DNA of 64,000 nucleotides from Eutreptiella sp. 'Long Island Sound 2002' (GCA_964036045.1 OZ038390.1:37132974-37196973), one strand, 5' to 3'. Counted from the first letter of the stretch, positions 11,362-22,353 are shown. Made by a program: numbers and translations. Notes: generated by a model from the sequence alone, not told the origin.

Positions 11362-11851
11362 GTACGGGCAACAGCCCCCTAGACCCCCTCCCCTGCCCCC
11401 CTCGCACCCAGATTTCATTGTGGGAAAAAAATACAACTTACAAAAGGAAATATTGATTCGGGCAATTTTCAGTACACAAACTTTTGGGGTCCAGATCCCC
11501 CCCCCCTTTTCCCCCTTCCTCTAATACATGTGCTCGGTGCTGTCTCTGTCATCACAACGGATTCGGTCAGTGCGCCCCGGCCTCAGGGTTGATGGTGACC
11601 TGAGGAGTCCACTGAGACCCATTTGGATCCCCGCCCAGTCCCAATGCTCATCCGAACGCAGGAATTATTTTATTTTCTGAGGACAGCCCCCGAGGGCCAC
11701 CAACCGCCAACCACCAACCGCCAACCCCCACCAACCGCCACCAACCGCCAACCTTTGAAGTAGAGAACGTCCCATGGCCATGAGGCAGAGAGCGTCCCCG
11801 TGAAAGTTATTTTCTGTTGGCGTTACAAAGGTCTCTTTTTTGTCTCTCAAG
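11362..11851. other. Intron-like gap with dispersed-element copy
   Basis: Holds a copy of the short GTACACAA-CTTTT element (11467-11492) followed by poly(C), and a cluster of CAACCGCCA units at 11696-11757. No coding signal. Confidence 0.4.
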
Positions 11852-12286
11852 GACAGCCCTGGCCGGACGTCCGTGCCCAGCGGTCCACACCCGCATTCGC
11901 GTCCGCAGGTCGACAAAACACTGCAGGACTCCAAGGCCGCCAACCCCGGGTACCAGCAAGTCCTCAACAGCGCGGTCTCCATCCCACGCCCAAACATCGC
12001 GGAGCAGGTCCTCACGATCCCCCCGGGCACTGACACCTCCCAAGTCCGCGTCACGGTCACGGGCACTGTGGAGCAACTCGGCGGGAGTGGCACGAGGGGG
12101 GGCCTCACGGGGGTCGGAGCCGCCGTGTCCACCGTGGCGACCCTTGACTTCTCGGACCCCGACAAGCTGAGTGCCGCCCGCACGAACTTGCAGTCCACGA
12201 TGGCGGCCGAGATGACCAAGAAGGCGGTGGAGCAACAGGCCGGACTGTCACGTATCGACCCGCCTCTTTCCATATCCGGCCCCTGA
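11852..12286 (+). CDS. Exon encoding a hydrophilic, Cys-free beta-rich/helical segment
   Basis: An open segment of up to 145 codons with strong third-position GC. Landmarks are VDKTLQDSKAANPGYQQVLN, the beta-like QVLTIPPGTDTSQVRVTVTG and the helical SAARTNLQSTMAAEMTKKAV. It has no cysteines, unlike the other modules. It may begin after TCTCAAG (11851) or GTCCGCAG (11908), both phase 0. It may end at the TGA at 12284-12286 or at a CAC/GTATCG donor with GT at 12252, which would leave phase 1. The latter fits a gene that continues to the right. Family not recognised. Confidence 0.6.
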   Translation, partial: DSPGRTSVPSGPHPHSRPQVDKTLQDSKAANPGYQQVLNSAVSIPRPNIAEQVLTIPPGTDTSQVRVTVTGTVEQLGGSGTRGGLTGVGAAVSTVATLDFSDPDKLSAARTNLQSTMAAEMTKKAVEQQAGLSRIDPPLSISGP

Positions 12287-12690
12287 CATCCGGGGGGGCG
12301 GGGGGAATTGCCATTTATTTTTTCGAATTCCTTCACACGGCGGGAGAGGGGGGGGGATCAAAATGAATTATCTTCCACGCCATTTTCGAGCAACCACCAG
12401 CCTTCAGGGCTACCATCTTACGTAGACTGTGTCACGAGAGTCCCTTTTCCAGGCCCCCTTTGATTTTGGGGGCTCAAACGACCAACTCTCAAACCCGCAA
12501 AAGACTTTTCCGCTTAGCCCGTCCGAAAAAATACGCAGAATCATTACAACTTCCTTTGCTAAACAAACATGTCACCGACTCACTTGCCTGAAAGGCGTTG
12601 ATTGCGGCTTCAAGGAACATGTCCCCAAGGCACGACATCCCTGTCGCAGCCCCGTGGCAGCCCTGCCTCTCTGACGGACGGTGACTTCAG
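12287..12690. other. Gap with no recognised gene
   Basis: Mixed-composition sequence with no recognised motif or repeat. Confidence 0.35.
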
Positions 12691-12857
12691 CGGGACCGAC
12701 GTCACGTATTTTCTCACGAAGCATCTTCTCCACCGGCTTCCCAAGACCCCACAAAACGGTGACAGGGGGGGCAATGCCACTGGAGGCCCCCCCCTCGTGT
12801 TTTGCGCAGCGAACTCTTCGCTCGGGGCCACATGTGAAGGGGCTGGAGCCAGAGATG
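12691..12857 (+). CDS. Possible exon, GTDVTYFLTKHLL...VFCAANSS
   Basis: A candidate of about 56 codons that reads like protein: GTDVTYFLTKHLLHRLPKTP then GPPLVFCAANSSLGATCEG. It lies between GACTTCAG (12690) and GATG/GTACGC (GT at 12858). The phases are unequal with these sites, so the borders are uncertain. Family not recognised. Confidence 0.32.
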
Positions 12858-12907
12858 GTACGCCGTGAACGACGGCGGAACCTGCACAGCACGCGGAACT
12901 CGCCCAC

Positions 12908-12983
12908 GGTCTCAGCCGAGGTCACCGGACGTGGGGATTCCCCCAAGGCCAAATGGAGGTCCCGGTTCGAATCCTACTGTGAG
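12908..12983 (+). other. tRNA-like relic
   Basis: A perfect box B-like GGTTCGAATCC at 12964-12974, a GCCGAG D-arm-like start near 12915 and partly complementary ends resemble a degraded tRNA of the Ser/Leu type. I cannot fold a proper anticodon arm, so I do not call it functional. Confidence 0.3.
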
Positions 12984-14180
12984 CCCCCTCCCACTCCCCC
13001 GTCAGCCACGATGCACGAACGCCATGCCAAAGGGGTTGGTAGAACAAGCTTTACGAGTGATGTGCGCTCGTCCTTGAGGTCCCTGGCCCGGCCTGTGGAC
13101 GTGGCCCGTCCCCCATCCCCCCGCCTTTTTGACAGATAGTCCCCCGGTCGCGACCGTGTGGGCCCACAAGAACGGGGGCGTCGCATGGGGCCACAAGACC
13201 CCCCCCCGCCCACTTTATAAACACAGCCCGGGACTGGCTAACGAGACTTGAAGAGGGATGCCCCGGTCAAGTTCTGCGCCGCGCGCACGTCGGTGCACCC
13301 GTCGCTCACTAGTGTTCGGTGGACAGCCACTGACCAAAGGGAAGACGGATGAGATCGGGGAAGTCTGAGCGCAGGAACATCAAATGAAACGCAGGGCAAC
13401 GCATGGCCCGCACACGTGTCTTGATCAGCCCCTGTGCGAATGTGAATCTGCGGGCGACGCAAGTCAGCGACGGTGCCATGTGGGACCTGAAGCCCCGCCT
13501 TCAGGGCCTCGGAGAGCGTTGGCTTCGGCTTGTGGAGCGGTGCCACGCAGCCAGCGCTCCGGCACGTGTGAATTGGGAGTGGGAGCATTGGAGCTGGTCC
13601 CTTGGCAAAGAGGGACCGGCCGCATTGGCTTTTCTGAACCCGGTGGTCGCTGCGCGTGGGCCCTTCCGACTTGATGATGGGGGGGGGTGCAGGGCAGCCC
13701 GCCCCGGCCCGCGGCGGGAGTAGGGGATCTTTTTACAGAGGGGCAGGTGGGGTTTTGGGCGGTGGGGGGAGTGGCGTGATGGGGGTGTGTTGGGGTTGAG
13801 CGCCGAAAACCCAGTGCCAAAGGCGCTACCACCCCGTTCCCATGCCAATGGGCCCACGCCCCCCTCTGCCAACCACCCCCCCCCCAATTACTGGAATGAA
13901 GCATCACGGCCCCGTGCGAATCACTTTTTTTGTCACCCCCAAGAACCTCAAGTTGATTGGCGTGCCACGCCGATCAACTTCGGGTGTATGTTGTGGGATG
14001 GATTTTTGTTTCCGGTGCCTTTGGCGCCATTTTCAGCTGCCGAACCCCGATACACTCATTCCGTCCCATGCCACTACATGGGGGCCCCTTGCACGGGGGG
14101 AGGCCTTGGGACAGGATGGACCCCCTCCCAACATAATCCGTGGAGCCGGCCTGTCATCTTCCCCTTCACGCCCCTCTCAG
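12984..14180. other. Gap; ambiguous open frames
   Basis: Open frames on both strands over 13240-13720 look protein-like in places (for example LISPCANVNLRATQV on + and SEALKAGLQVPHGTV on minus). Neither has both clear splice sites and a recognised motif, so I call no gene. Confidence 0.35.
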
Positions 14181-14443
14181 AGGAGGTCGTCAACACCGTC
14201 AACGGCATCACCCATGACCTGCCGGTGCTGGCCGCCGTGTTGCCCGCCGCGCTGCTGTGCAACGAGCCCCTCAATTTGGAGCCATTCCAGCCCGATTTCC
14301 TGTCCATCGACCCCCACTGCCAATGCGGGGCGCGGGTTGTGGTCATGGCCACGCGGCCGCTCCCGGCGTCCGAGTTCCCTGACCGTGTGTGCGGATCCAC
14401 CTTTATGGAGGTGACATGGCAGGTACAAGTGCTGGAGGGCTAG
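14181..14443 (+). CDS. Exon encoding EEVVNTVNGITHDLP...CQCGARVVVMA module
   Basis: An open segment starting after a pyrimidine-rich acceptor (CCCCTCTCAG ending 14180) in phase 1. Landmarks are EEVVNTVNGITHDLPVLAAV, PAALLCNEPLNLEPFQPDFL, CQCGARVVVMATRPLP and EFPDRVCGSTF. Third positions are strongly GC-biased. The right border is unresolved: a GTGTGT donor at 14385 gives a 68-codon phase 1-1 exon; GTGACA at 14411 and GTACAAG at 14423 give phase 0; an in-frame TAG closes the frame at 14441-14443. It looks like a globular extracellular module, but I cannot assign a family. Confidence 0.58.
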
Positions 14444-16228
14444 GGATGCTGGAAGCCCCATTTCCCTCCCTCTCCAGCAGTGAGCCCTCGCCAGGGATGC
14501 ATTGGAAGGGAAGGAACCTCAGAGGTGGCCGCAGAAGCGGTTAGACAGGCGGTGGGAGGAGGTTGCCAAAGCGGTTGGGGGCAGTTACTGTCGGTTACAA
14601 ATACCATTGAATCCAGCACATGCCGTTAGGGGAGTAGCTGGGCGCCCTGGAAGGGGGGGGGGGGTCCCCCCCTTCCAATGCAATGCATCCCTCGCCCTCG
14701 ACCTGTGGGATTGCTTCAGCTGCGCGCGGGGGCGGGCCTGGGTCTGCGGACGCAACGAATCCACAAGGCCGGGTATCAATCGACCGGGCGCATTGCACCA
14801 CAATGCACACAGCGCGACGGGCCCATCGTGTTGAAGTGGTGTGTGGTTTCACGACGGTCACCAGCGTTTGGAAAAGCGGTTGGGAGGCAATTTCGGGCGA
14901 TGCCCCCAGTTGGAGGGCTGTTGGGGGTGGGCACAAAGTGACACCATCACGCCAAAGCGTTGGGGCTAGCCCCCCCTTACCCCCCCCCCCCCCCCTCGAG
15001 CGGAAGAGCTGGGCGACTCGCCCTCGCTTGCCTCCTTCGTGGCAGGCCCTGAGTCGTTGTCCTCGTTGTCGTCGGTGAGCGGTGTCATGCATGCGCACAT
15101 CCGCCCCGGGATGCTGGGGTCTGGGCCCCGCGCCTTGCCCAACTGCACAACCCCCAAGTGGTGGGGCTGAACGGAGTTCCCCTGATGCATCAGGGGCGCT
15201 TGGTTGGCATGCGGCCACCTCCGCCCGATTGAGGGATCCGCTGCCGGCCTTTTGTGCGGCTCGGTCTGGGTTGATTTTACGGGGGCGCATCATGCGCTGT
15301 GCGAAAAGCAGGCCATTCTGGACCCGTTTTGACCATTGGCCAAGGTGACCGTGATCACCGCTGTGTTCGCAGACCAGGACTGCCCCAGATTCTTACCCAG
15401 TCCAAAACCTCAGATCATGCTTCAAGACAAACCATGTTTCACACTGAAGATGCCAGAGTATGTAAACCTGCTGTTCTTGCCCTGCGGACGTGTGGTTTAC
15501 GGGGTGGGCACGGGGACGCTAATGTACTATCGAGTGCTGTGCCCGTATGCGTACGCTGTGCGGACACGCCCCCGGTGTGTGTGCCTGGAAAGACTCATGC
15601 GGCTGAGAAATTGGGCGTCCATGGTGTACCCGGATGGCCCTGGTACCCTGACTGCGTTGGAGTAGTGATAGGCATGCAACTCACCCCATCTGCAGCCACC
15701 CCTTGTTGAGCCCAAGGACTGTGTGATTCGAATCTTCTTTCTGAGGTTATGTAGTCCACTCCCCTGTTTTGTGGTTTCCAGCCCTCCGAATGCCTGAGAG
15801 GGGCCCCAACACGCTGCCGCATAGTTGCCTCCGGTGAGTTTGCACGTGGAGGCAACACAGCTCGTCCGACGTATGAGTGCACGAAATGTCGCACTGTGGA
15901 AGCTCTGTGAGACTTTGGTTACCCATGGCATTGCAGACTCTGCCCACAGTCCGGCAGTCTTGTGCTATCGTGCAGTCTGCCAACCTCAGCCTTACATTAG
16001 AATGGCCACCAACCAGAGGAGGACCCCCCCCCCCCCAGAACCAGTTTGTCTGTTTTTTAATTAGGTCACACCCCCCCCCAGAACCAGTGACAGAGGGAAA
16101 ATCTGATCGGGCCGTTTTTGGTACACAACTTTTTGGGTCCCAGACCCCCGCCCTCCCCCTTCTTCTTCTAATGCCAGCCTGCCCATCCTCCATCCGTCTG
16201 CCAGCCCCTCGCCTTTCTTTACATTCAG
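14444..16228. other. Large gap; uncertain fragments
   Basis: Poly(G) near 14657-14668, poly(C) near 14977-14995 and 16027-16037, and a copy of the short GTACACAACTTTTT element at 16111-16140. Partly protein-like frames at 14700-14870 and 15390-15660 are not supported well enough to call. Confidence 0.35.
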
Positions 16229-16651
16229 GGCTACGACAATCCGGTCTGTGGGGGTGTCAGTGGCACCGTCACGCAGCTCCTCACGATCCTGCCGACCCCC
16301 GGGACCTTCGCCTACGTGCCCCCCAGTGTCACACTGTCCGTCGAGGGCCTCATCGATGCCACGACCCTCGCGCAGTACCCCGTCGCCGCCACCGGCGTCG
16401 CGCGGGGCCAGCCCACCTGCTCCCACGACTTCGAAGTCACGCACGCCGACTCCGCCCCTGTGCCGGTGCGCGGGAAGTGCGGGACGTACGAGGTGACGCG
16501 GACGTGGACGGTCCGGCCCCACTTGGCGCAGTGCAACGGCCCCACGGCTGCGTCCTCCACGGCCACGCGGGCCATCTTTCTGAAGAACGACACTGCCGCG
16601 TGCTGTGCGCAGGAGGACACTGGTCCGTGGGGGAGGACAGGGGTTCCATAG
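16229..16651 (+). CDS. Exon encoding a Cys-rich beta module, frame problem near its end
   Basis: A long, strongly GC3-biased coding segment after TTTACATTCAG (ending 16228), phase 0. It contains DNPVCGGVSGTVTQLLTILP, VTLSVEGLIDATTLAQYPV, then PTCSHDFEVTHADSAPVPV, RGKCGTYEVTRTWTVRP and AIFLKNDTAACCAQED. The alternating beta pattern and NGT/NDT sites suit an extracellular Ig-like or hyalin-like fold, but this is inference. The frame hits TAG at 16649-16651. A near-perfect donor (CGG/GTAAGAG, GT at 16668) follows 17 bases later and is reached by an alternative frame reading GSIVFIAPG. So either the exon ends near here or one base has been gained or lost around 16620. Confidence 0.62.
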   Translation, partial: GYDNPVCGGVSGTVTQLLTILPTPGTFAYVPPSVTLSVEGLIDATTLAQYPVAATGVARGQPTCSHDFEVTHADSAPVPVRGKCGTYEVTRTWTVRPHLAQCNGPTAASSTATRAIFLKNDTAACCAQEDTGPWGRTGVP

Positions 16652-17363
16652 TTTTCATCGCGCCCGGGTAAGAGAAGATTGATTATCCTCAGGGAAAATC
16701 ACAGAGCGTAGGTTGGCGGTTGTCAGTTGGTGGTTGGTTGCTAGCCACTGAGTGTTGTCTGCCATCGATAATCCATCAACCACACACCCCATGATGGCAG
16801 TCATGTACAAGAGGTTTTCGTCAACAGCGGTGGTGCAGGAGGAGAGCACATGCTAGTCGGGCCGCGGAAGCCATAGTGTTGGCTACACTTGCCTGCCACA
16901 CTCTCATGGTGCGGTGTGTGACCTTGGGACCTAGCCCGCATGATACCCTGCGTGACATGGTCTTTTTTGTTGTGTATCAGGAGGGGGGCGAGGTAGGGAG
17001 GTCCATCCCCCCCCCGGAACCCCGCAAATTATACTCTTACCGACCAAAAATACGTTTCCCCAGCGTTTGCAGATAAACACTTCGGCCAGTGCGAACACCC
17101 GGAAGTACAACTGGCGCACTCACCGAGCCCTGATGGAGCTTGTATGCATTGTGCATCCCCCTGCCGCCCGGATGTTGAGGGCGGCAATCATGGCACAGCA
17201 AGGGCATCAGGTGGCAATAGGCCCGTGGGCACCGCCACGCTTACCCAAGCGACATGATTCAGGGGAAGGACAAGGGTTAGTGAGAAGCCAATGGGCGCCG
17301 CCAGCTTCAAACAGCAATCCGTTCTGGCGTCATGCCTTACCTCCCTCGCGCTGTTCCATTCAG
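16652..17363. other. Intron-like gap
   Basis: Contains a reverse-oriented TTGGCGGTTG cluster (about 16712-16740) belonging to the AACCGCCA motif family, and short C runs. No gene recognised. Confidence 0.4.
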
Positions 17364-17678
17364 CGATCGCGCACATGGCGGTTCCCAACGCCAACAAGCA
17401 CGCGTCAGCGAAGACGTGTCTGCTCAATTCCTTGGATGTGGCCCCGGCTTTGACGAATGAGCGGGGGGACGCTACGCCCGTGTCGAGTGTGTGCTGCGGG
17501 GCCAATGGGCTGGACAAGTCCACGTGCAGTTCTGGGAAAAGCTGGACTTTGGCCAACCTTGAATGCCAGAACCGCGGCCTCACGCTGTGCACCGCCCAAC
17601 AGATTCAGGCGACAACATGGACTCCCCAGGATTGGCAATGCAGCCGGGCCGATTCCTGGTGGACTTCGGAGCAGTGTG
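17364..17678 (+). CDS. CC...LTLCTAQQI module exon, copy 1 (phase 1-1)
   Basis: A 105-codon exon encoding a Cys/Trp-rich module: VSSVCCGANGLDKSTC, NLECQNRGLTLCTAQQIQA and WQCSRADSWWTSEQC. The arrangement (CC, then C..xGLxLCTxxxI, then WWTS) is the same as in the exon at 18613-18924. I know such RLCT-type modules from large predicted proteins of marine protists; their function is not established. The acceptor is GTTCCATTCAG ending 17363 and the donor is TGTG/GTGTGG with GT at 17679, both phase 1. Compared with copy 2 it lacks the internal GVCCG and has TWTPQDWQC there instead. Confidence 0.72.
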
Positions 17679-17954
17679 GTGTGGTCCTCTCTCCCTGCAT
17701 GTGTGCCTCGGTGTGAGACTTGAACATATATGTGTCTGCATGCGTTAGCAGTATAGGTGCCTGTCAGTCCCTGTGAGTGCACATATGGAATGCACATGCC
17801 CCATCTGTGTGCACTCCATCCAGGTCATGTGCTTTTTGCATGGGTGAGCCTTCCCTTCAGCCAGGAGGTAAATGTTGATGCAGTGCAGCCACGTCTAATG
17901 GGGACCCAGTTATGTATCTATTTCTATATCCACTTTAGAGCCAGGCCCCCACAA

Positions 17955-18026
17955 GGCCGTTTGGTCTAGTGGCATGATTCCCGCTTCGGGTGCGGGAGGT
18001 CCCGGGTTCGATTCCCGGAACGGCCC
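17955..18026 (+). tRNA. tRNA-Pro (CGG)
   Basis: A full cloverleaf of 72 nt. The acceptor stem GGCCGTT (17955-17961) pairs with AACGGCC (18019-18025), with discriminator C at 18026. Anticodon stem CCCGC (17980-17984) and GCGGG (17992-17996) enclose loop TTCGGGT with anticodon CGG at 17987-17989. The T arm is CCGGG TTCGATT CCCGG. A TTTT terminator for RNA polymerase III follows at once (18027-18030). There is no intron and no encoded CCA, as expected for a nuclear eukaryotic gene. It lies on the same strand, inside the predicted intron between the two related exons at 17364 and 18613. Confidence 0.96.
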
Positions 18027-18612
18027 TTTTGTTTTACCCTGTTTCACCTCTCCCTCTATTTCACAGCTGCTGTTAAACAGGCATCAGTGCCGCAGCATGG
18101 TCGCATATGTGCCGGAACAAAGGCTCTGGAGCTGACCCTCGGCGCGTGCAAAGTGCCCCTTGACGAATGTACGGCTGAAGCCTGAGAATCGGTGCAGCTG
18201 GTGGTGCAGCTGGATGTTGGGCCCTGTTGGATGATGTCCTGTTCTAACGCGCACCATTGCCCATGTGGAGATTTTGCAGTGAGGCACAGTGGGAAACAAG
18301 GGATTTGTTTGTACCGCGCTTGCAGTCAGTGGCCTGTGTGACGACCTTGCCACCCACGGAAGCCCCAAGACTCACGTTTTCGCAGGGAAAAAGCAGAAAA
18401 GTTGTCAACGGGCCGTGGGGTAAATGGCACTAACGGGCCGTGGGGTAAATGGCACTAACGGTCTGGACAAACTCCCAATCGCACCCACAGCCTGCGTTTG
18501 GGGCGTTCACGTGCGTGCGTTTCTGCACGCGGCGGGGCCGGGTCGTAGCGCAGTGGGAAGGTATACCCCTATAAGCCGATGTGCAGCAGGTTGTTCTTTG
18601 TTTTCATGGCAG
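18027..18612. other. Rest of the intron after the tRNA gene
   Basis: Holds the tRNA terminator, an exact 25-bp tandem duplication (18407-18456) and the pyrimidine-rich approach to the acceptor at 18612. No other feature seen. Confidence 0.5.
18407..18456. repeat. Exact 25-bp tandem duplication
   Basis: The unit starting AACGGGCCGTGGGG and ending TGGCACT occurs twice in a row with no mismatch. Confidence 0.9.
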
Positions 18613-18924
18613 AGATCTATTGGACAGCGCCGGAGTCGTGCGCGTCCACTGCTCCGAGATTCCGGGCCAAGTCTGAGACCGAATCGGCCACGGTCCGTTG
18701 CTGTTCCCACGAGGGCACGCAGTGCGCCTCCATGCAGGGCGCGGCCTGCCTTCCCCAGGCCGTGCCCTACAAGCAAGCGGTGGCAACGTGTGCGGGCCTG
18801 GGGATGCGGCTGTGCACGAAAGAGGAGATGTGGGCGGGCGTGTGCTGCGGGGCGACCACCGATCAGTGCCGTCCATACGGCCGCCAGACCCCTGAGGCGG
18901 TGTGGACATCCGCGCCCGTTGAAG
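18613..18924 (+). CDS. CC...MRLCTKEEM module exon, copy 2 (phase 1-1)
   Basis: A 104-codon exon, the better conserved partner of 17364-17678. Landmarks are TVRCCSHEGTQCASMQGAAC, YKQAVATCAGLGMRLCTKEE, MWAGVCCGATTDQC and AVWTSAPVE. The order of CC, C..LGMRLCTxxE, GVCCG and VWTS is complete, so this copy looks intact. The acceptor is TTTTCATGGCAG ending 18612 and the donor is TTGAAG/GTGTGC with GT at 18925; both boundaries are phase 1. The high cysteine content (ten) implies a disulphide-stabilised extracellular module, perhaps carbohydrate- or calcium-binding, but that is a guess. Confidence 0.76.
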
Positions 18925-19428
18925 GTGTGCGCGCGTCCTGAGGCTCTAGCGCATCCGCATCTCCAACCCCAACCCCCACCCTCTGCCGCGTTCCAGATAT
19001 TCATGCGGCCGAAACTGGGGCTCGGCCGACCCCTGCCGTCACGGAACACAAAGAGAGACGAGAAAGATGAGAGGAAGAGGTGAGACTTTTGAGCCTGTTC
19101 GGAGACGGATACCCTCGGGCCTCAGACCCACCCGCGCCTGCTGCAAAGCCGGTACACGAACATCAGTGGTCGCGAAGAGCACCCACCGAACTTTACGGTC
19201 AATAATTGTGCGTGAAATCTCTGCCGGCGGCGGCAAGGGCTCGGGGACACCGCGGGGGGCCGTGAATGCGGCCCTGGTCAGCAGTGGGACCAGCACGCCG
19301 TTCTGACCCACACCGCTCTGCATTTTGCCGCTGGGTGGACCCAAGCAACAAAAGTGGGTCACACGGAAAGGCAGAGCACCCCCCGTCGGCCGATTTCCCC
19401 GGCGCCGCTGTGTTGACCTGTGCTTCAG
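18925..19428. other. Intron-like gap
   Basis: No feature recognised in this 504-bp stretch. It ends in an acceptor-like pyrimidine run (TGTGCTTCAG) at 19428. Confidence 0.45.
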
Positions 19429-19734
19429 GCTGCGGGGAGGTGTTCATCGAGATCTACACGGGGGACAATGGCCGCAACATCAAGTGGTCCGTCCCAGAGG
19501 CCCCTGCACCCCTCGGGATCGAGTTCGGCCGCTACGGTGACTTCCAGAGTCGCAATAAGCGCGCATGTCTGTATCCCGGCGTACACACGTTCGTGACGGA
19601 AACGGCGGACTCTCCGGGCTGGGGCGGGAGAGCGGGCGGAGGGAATTGGCGCGTCACGTCTCACGGCGAGACCGTGGCAGGACCCGTCTGGCCAACTTCG
19701 TGGTATCAGTCGACGTCGTTTGTGGTGAGGGCAG
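19429..19734 (+). CDS. Beta-rich EIYTGDNGRNIKWSV module exon (phase 1-1)
   Basis: A 102-codon exon after CTGTGCTTCAG (ending 19428), with donor GGGCAG/GTGTGTG (GT at 19735), both phase 1. It reads CGEVFIEIYTGDNGRNIKWS, later ACLYPGVHTFVTETADSPGW and WYQSTSFVVRAG. A beta strand followed by TGD.G..I.WS is a pattern I associate with short beta-sandwich repeats in large algal surface proteins. Glycine-rich turns (GWGGRAGGG) separate the strands. Another donor-like GTGAGG at 19725 is in phase 0 and less likely. Confidence 0.7.
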
Positions 19735-22353
19735 GTGTGTGCACCGGGGCTTGCGGGGCTTCGAAAAGGCCGTGTGAGCCGGGGGTGAGGCACCTTCCAA
19801 TGATCTGCCTATCATTGCTATTTCTTCGAGGTCTTGTGTTGGCTGCATCATTGCCAGGCCCGAGTGTATATGTGGGGAATTGTGGGTGTGGGGGTTGTTG
19901 TGGGTGAGAGTGAAGTTTTGTTCCACTGCTCGCCTTTGCAGCATGATGCCACCTGGTGACTTCTGGCGGGGAGTGGGTGGATGGGGAGCAGCGACTTGCT
20001 TAGGGGTGGGCTCCCCCTTGGACCCCCTCCCCCCCTCCGCTAGACCACCTCCCCCCTCTGCTCTAGTTCTGGGTTATGGGAACTTATTTCAGTGACCGGA
20101 AAAATTCTCCGTGGCTTTGGCGCATGTCAAAGAGTGTTTGCTGATTGTTCTATGTGTCCTCTATCTTCTTTGTCATACGCATGATTCTGCTCAGTGGTCT
20201 GAATATGATGTTTCTGCTGTGGCGTCAATTCAGGACTCCCTCACGTAATCAACACACAATAAACACAAGAATGTGAGATTCAACACCTCATGCCAAATCA
20301 CAGGGGCTGGACCCCCTAGCCCCCGCACCCCTCCGCTCGAGCAAGGCCCTGGGGGGGGGAGTGTCAGGGATGGATATGATAAATACGTATTTAACTTGGT
20401 GCAGGTGAGGGGGGGGGGGGGTCTGGACGGGGCAGACAAAGTGGGCCGTCAGCCAGTGAAGGAGCCTAATTTTTTTTGGAGGGTGGTCTCAAATCAATCA
20501 GACTCCGTTGCACTGAAGTCTCCATCTGTAGCAGGACTGGAGCTGGAGGAACCTGATGATGATGATGAGGTATCTGAGTCACTTCCTGAACGGGAGACAT
20601 CAGACATAGCACTGACTCAGGATCAGAAGGCGGCTTAGAATTAGATACATCCATTTTCCACCACTTAGCACCCTTGTCCTTTCACTGTATTGGGTACATT
20701 GCAACAGGGTCAAAAAACAATTTTTTGGGGGTCAAAAATGGTTGGAACTTTTTTTCACTGAATACCAGGCACACCATGACTTTTCTGGAGCCCCTTGTTG
20801 TGCTGATTCCAACAATACCATTTTCATTTGCTCTGAAATTTGGGCTCTGGGCCCATGGTCTTCACGTCTCCAGGTCCTCACTATCGTTTTAGGTCACTTC
20901 AAAATGTCACTTGTTTGGCTTGAGAATATCCCCCCCTAAGAACCCAACACTTTCAGCGCCAACTTTTTTTTCGTTCGGCAAGCACCCACCCCACCCACGT
21001 GAGGAGGGGACACCAGTCGCAGCGCGACCTCGGGGGGGGGGGGGGGTACACCCCGGGGCACACGACCAGTGGGCGCCACCAGTATTTTTAAAAAGTCCGC
21101 CGCGTCGGTTTGGGTTTTGGTAAATCGTACGTTGTCAACGGAGGGTGGGGGGAGGGGCATCACCCCCCTCCCCTGGGGGATGTATGTACTTCAGAATGAT
21201 TGCCACGCCGTGATGATCATTTTCAGGCATTCTCTGGTGGGGTGAAGACATTGTTTCTCTGGGGGGGATCATGCAGCTGGAAGACAGGTGAGCAAACCGA
21301 CTGCATTCGGCCTGCTCCACTGGGGTCATGGACCACACACAACACATGCAACACACAATGAAAACTTTCGACCATTGAATCCCGTTTATGTGTAGTCAAA
21401 ATGCTGAATACCCCATTCAGATTTGAATGGGGAATTCAAATTCACCAAAAAACCTGATGATTTGCCCCCCCCCCCCCCCCCGCCCTGCTCACGCTCTCAC
21501 CGTGAGATTCAGAACTGAACTGAACTGGCCCCCATGGGTTGTATCTGCTCGGATCCATGTGTCGGACGCCCATCCGGAGCCCCGAGCTGCGCGTTTGGAG
21601 CCCGCTTTTGCCAGGTTTCTATCACTGCACCCTCCTCCCCGTCAATCCCGCCACACACCCGGAAGCAACACGCAACACGCAACAATTCCCCAATCCGTTT
21701 TGTAAACCGCTCTGTCATTCCAGGCCGGCCGGCCGCTCCGGACCCCCCCCCCCCCCCGGTGCCCTTGCCAAATCCCAAGTTTGCGCCAAAAACTTGGCCG
21801 GGCGGCAGCCACAAGTCGGGGGTCGGCCCTCCAAGGGACGGCTGTTCACGCCCGAGAAGGCAAGGCTCTGTTTGGTCATCACTACCTTCAACATACAATC
21901 GAGATAGAGTGAAGTGCATAGAGCCGACATTTTATTTGGGTTTTGAAATCGCGATTAATAGAGTGTATAAAACCCAATGGCAGTGACAAATTTATGAGTG
22001 AGAGGAAAATAGCGAGTGAAAAAAGAGAGAGATGGGGAGAGCGAGAAGGTGGAATGGGGTGAGAGTGGGAGCAAGAAAACACTAGGTATCGAGTGCATCG
22101 AGAGTGATCACAAGCCAAAGCAAGATGGTGAAATCGAGAGAGAGGGAGAGAGATGGAGCAAGAGAAAATAGTGAGATACATTTACGATCGCCTTGTGTAT
22201 CGAGAGAACAGTCTGTCTCGCTCTCGCTAGCGTATCCTGCTGCGCGGCTGGCGTCTGTTGTAGGCGGTTCGCCGATGGCAGCGGGTGCCTGCCATGTCTG
22301 TCGCTCGTGCGCTGTGCGGGGCCCCCCCATTCCCTCGTACCGTCACTCCACAG
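19735..22353. other. Large intron-like gap
   Basis: Contains GT- and CCCC-rich stretches (about 20005-20070), an acidic short open frame at 20480-20638 (LELEEPDDDDEVSESLPE) that may be a transposon relic, poly(G) at about 21032-21046, poly(C) at 21465-21481, and a purine-rich GAGAGAGA stretch at 22000-22200. No exon is convincing. Confidence 0.4.

Noticed and set aside
13238-13588. Minus-strand frame with SEAL...HIR spacing recalling ribosomal protein L10
   Set aside because: The resemblance stops after a few residues and no other frame continues it; judged coincidental.
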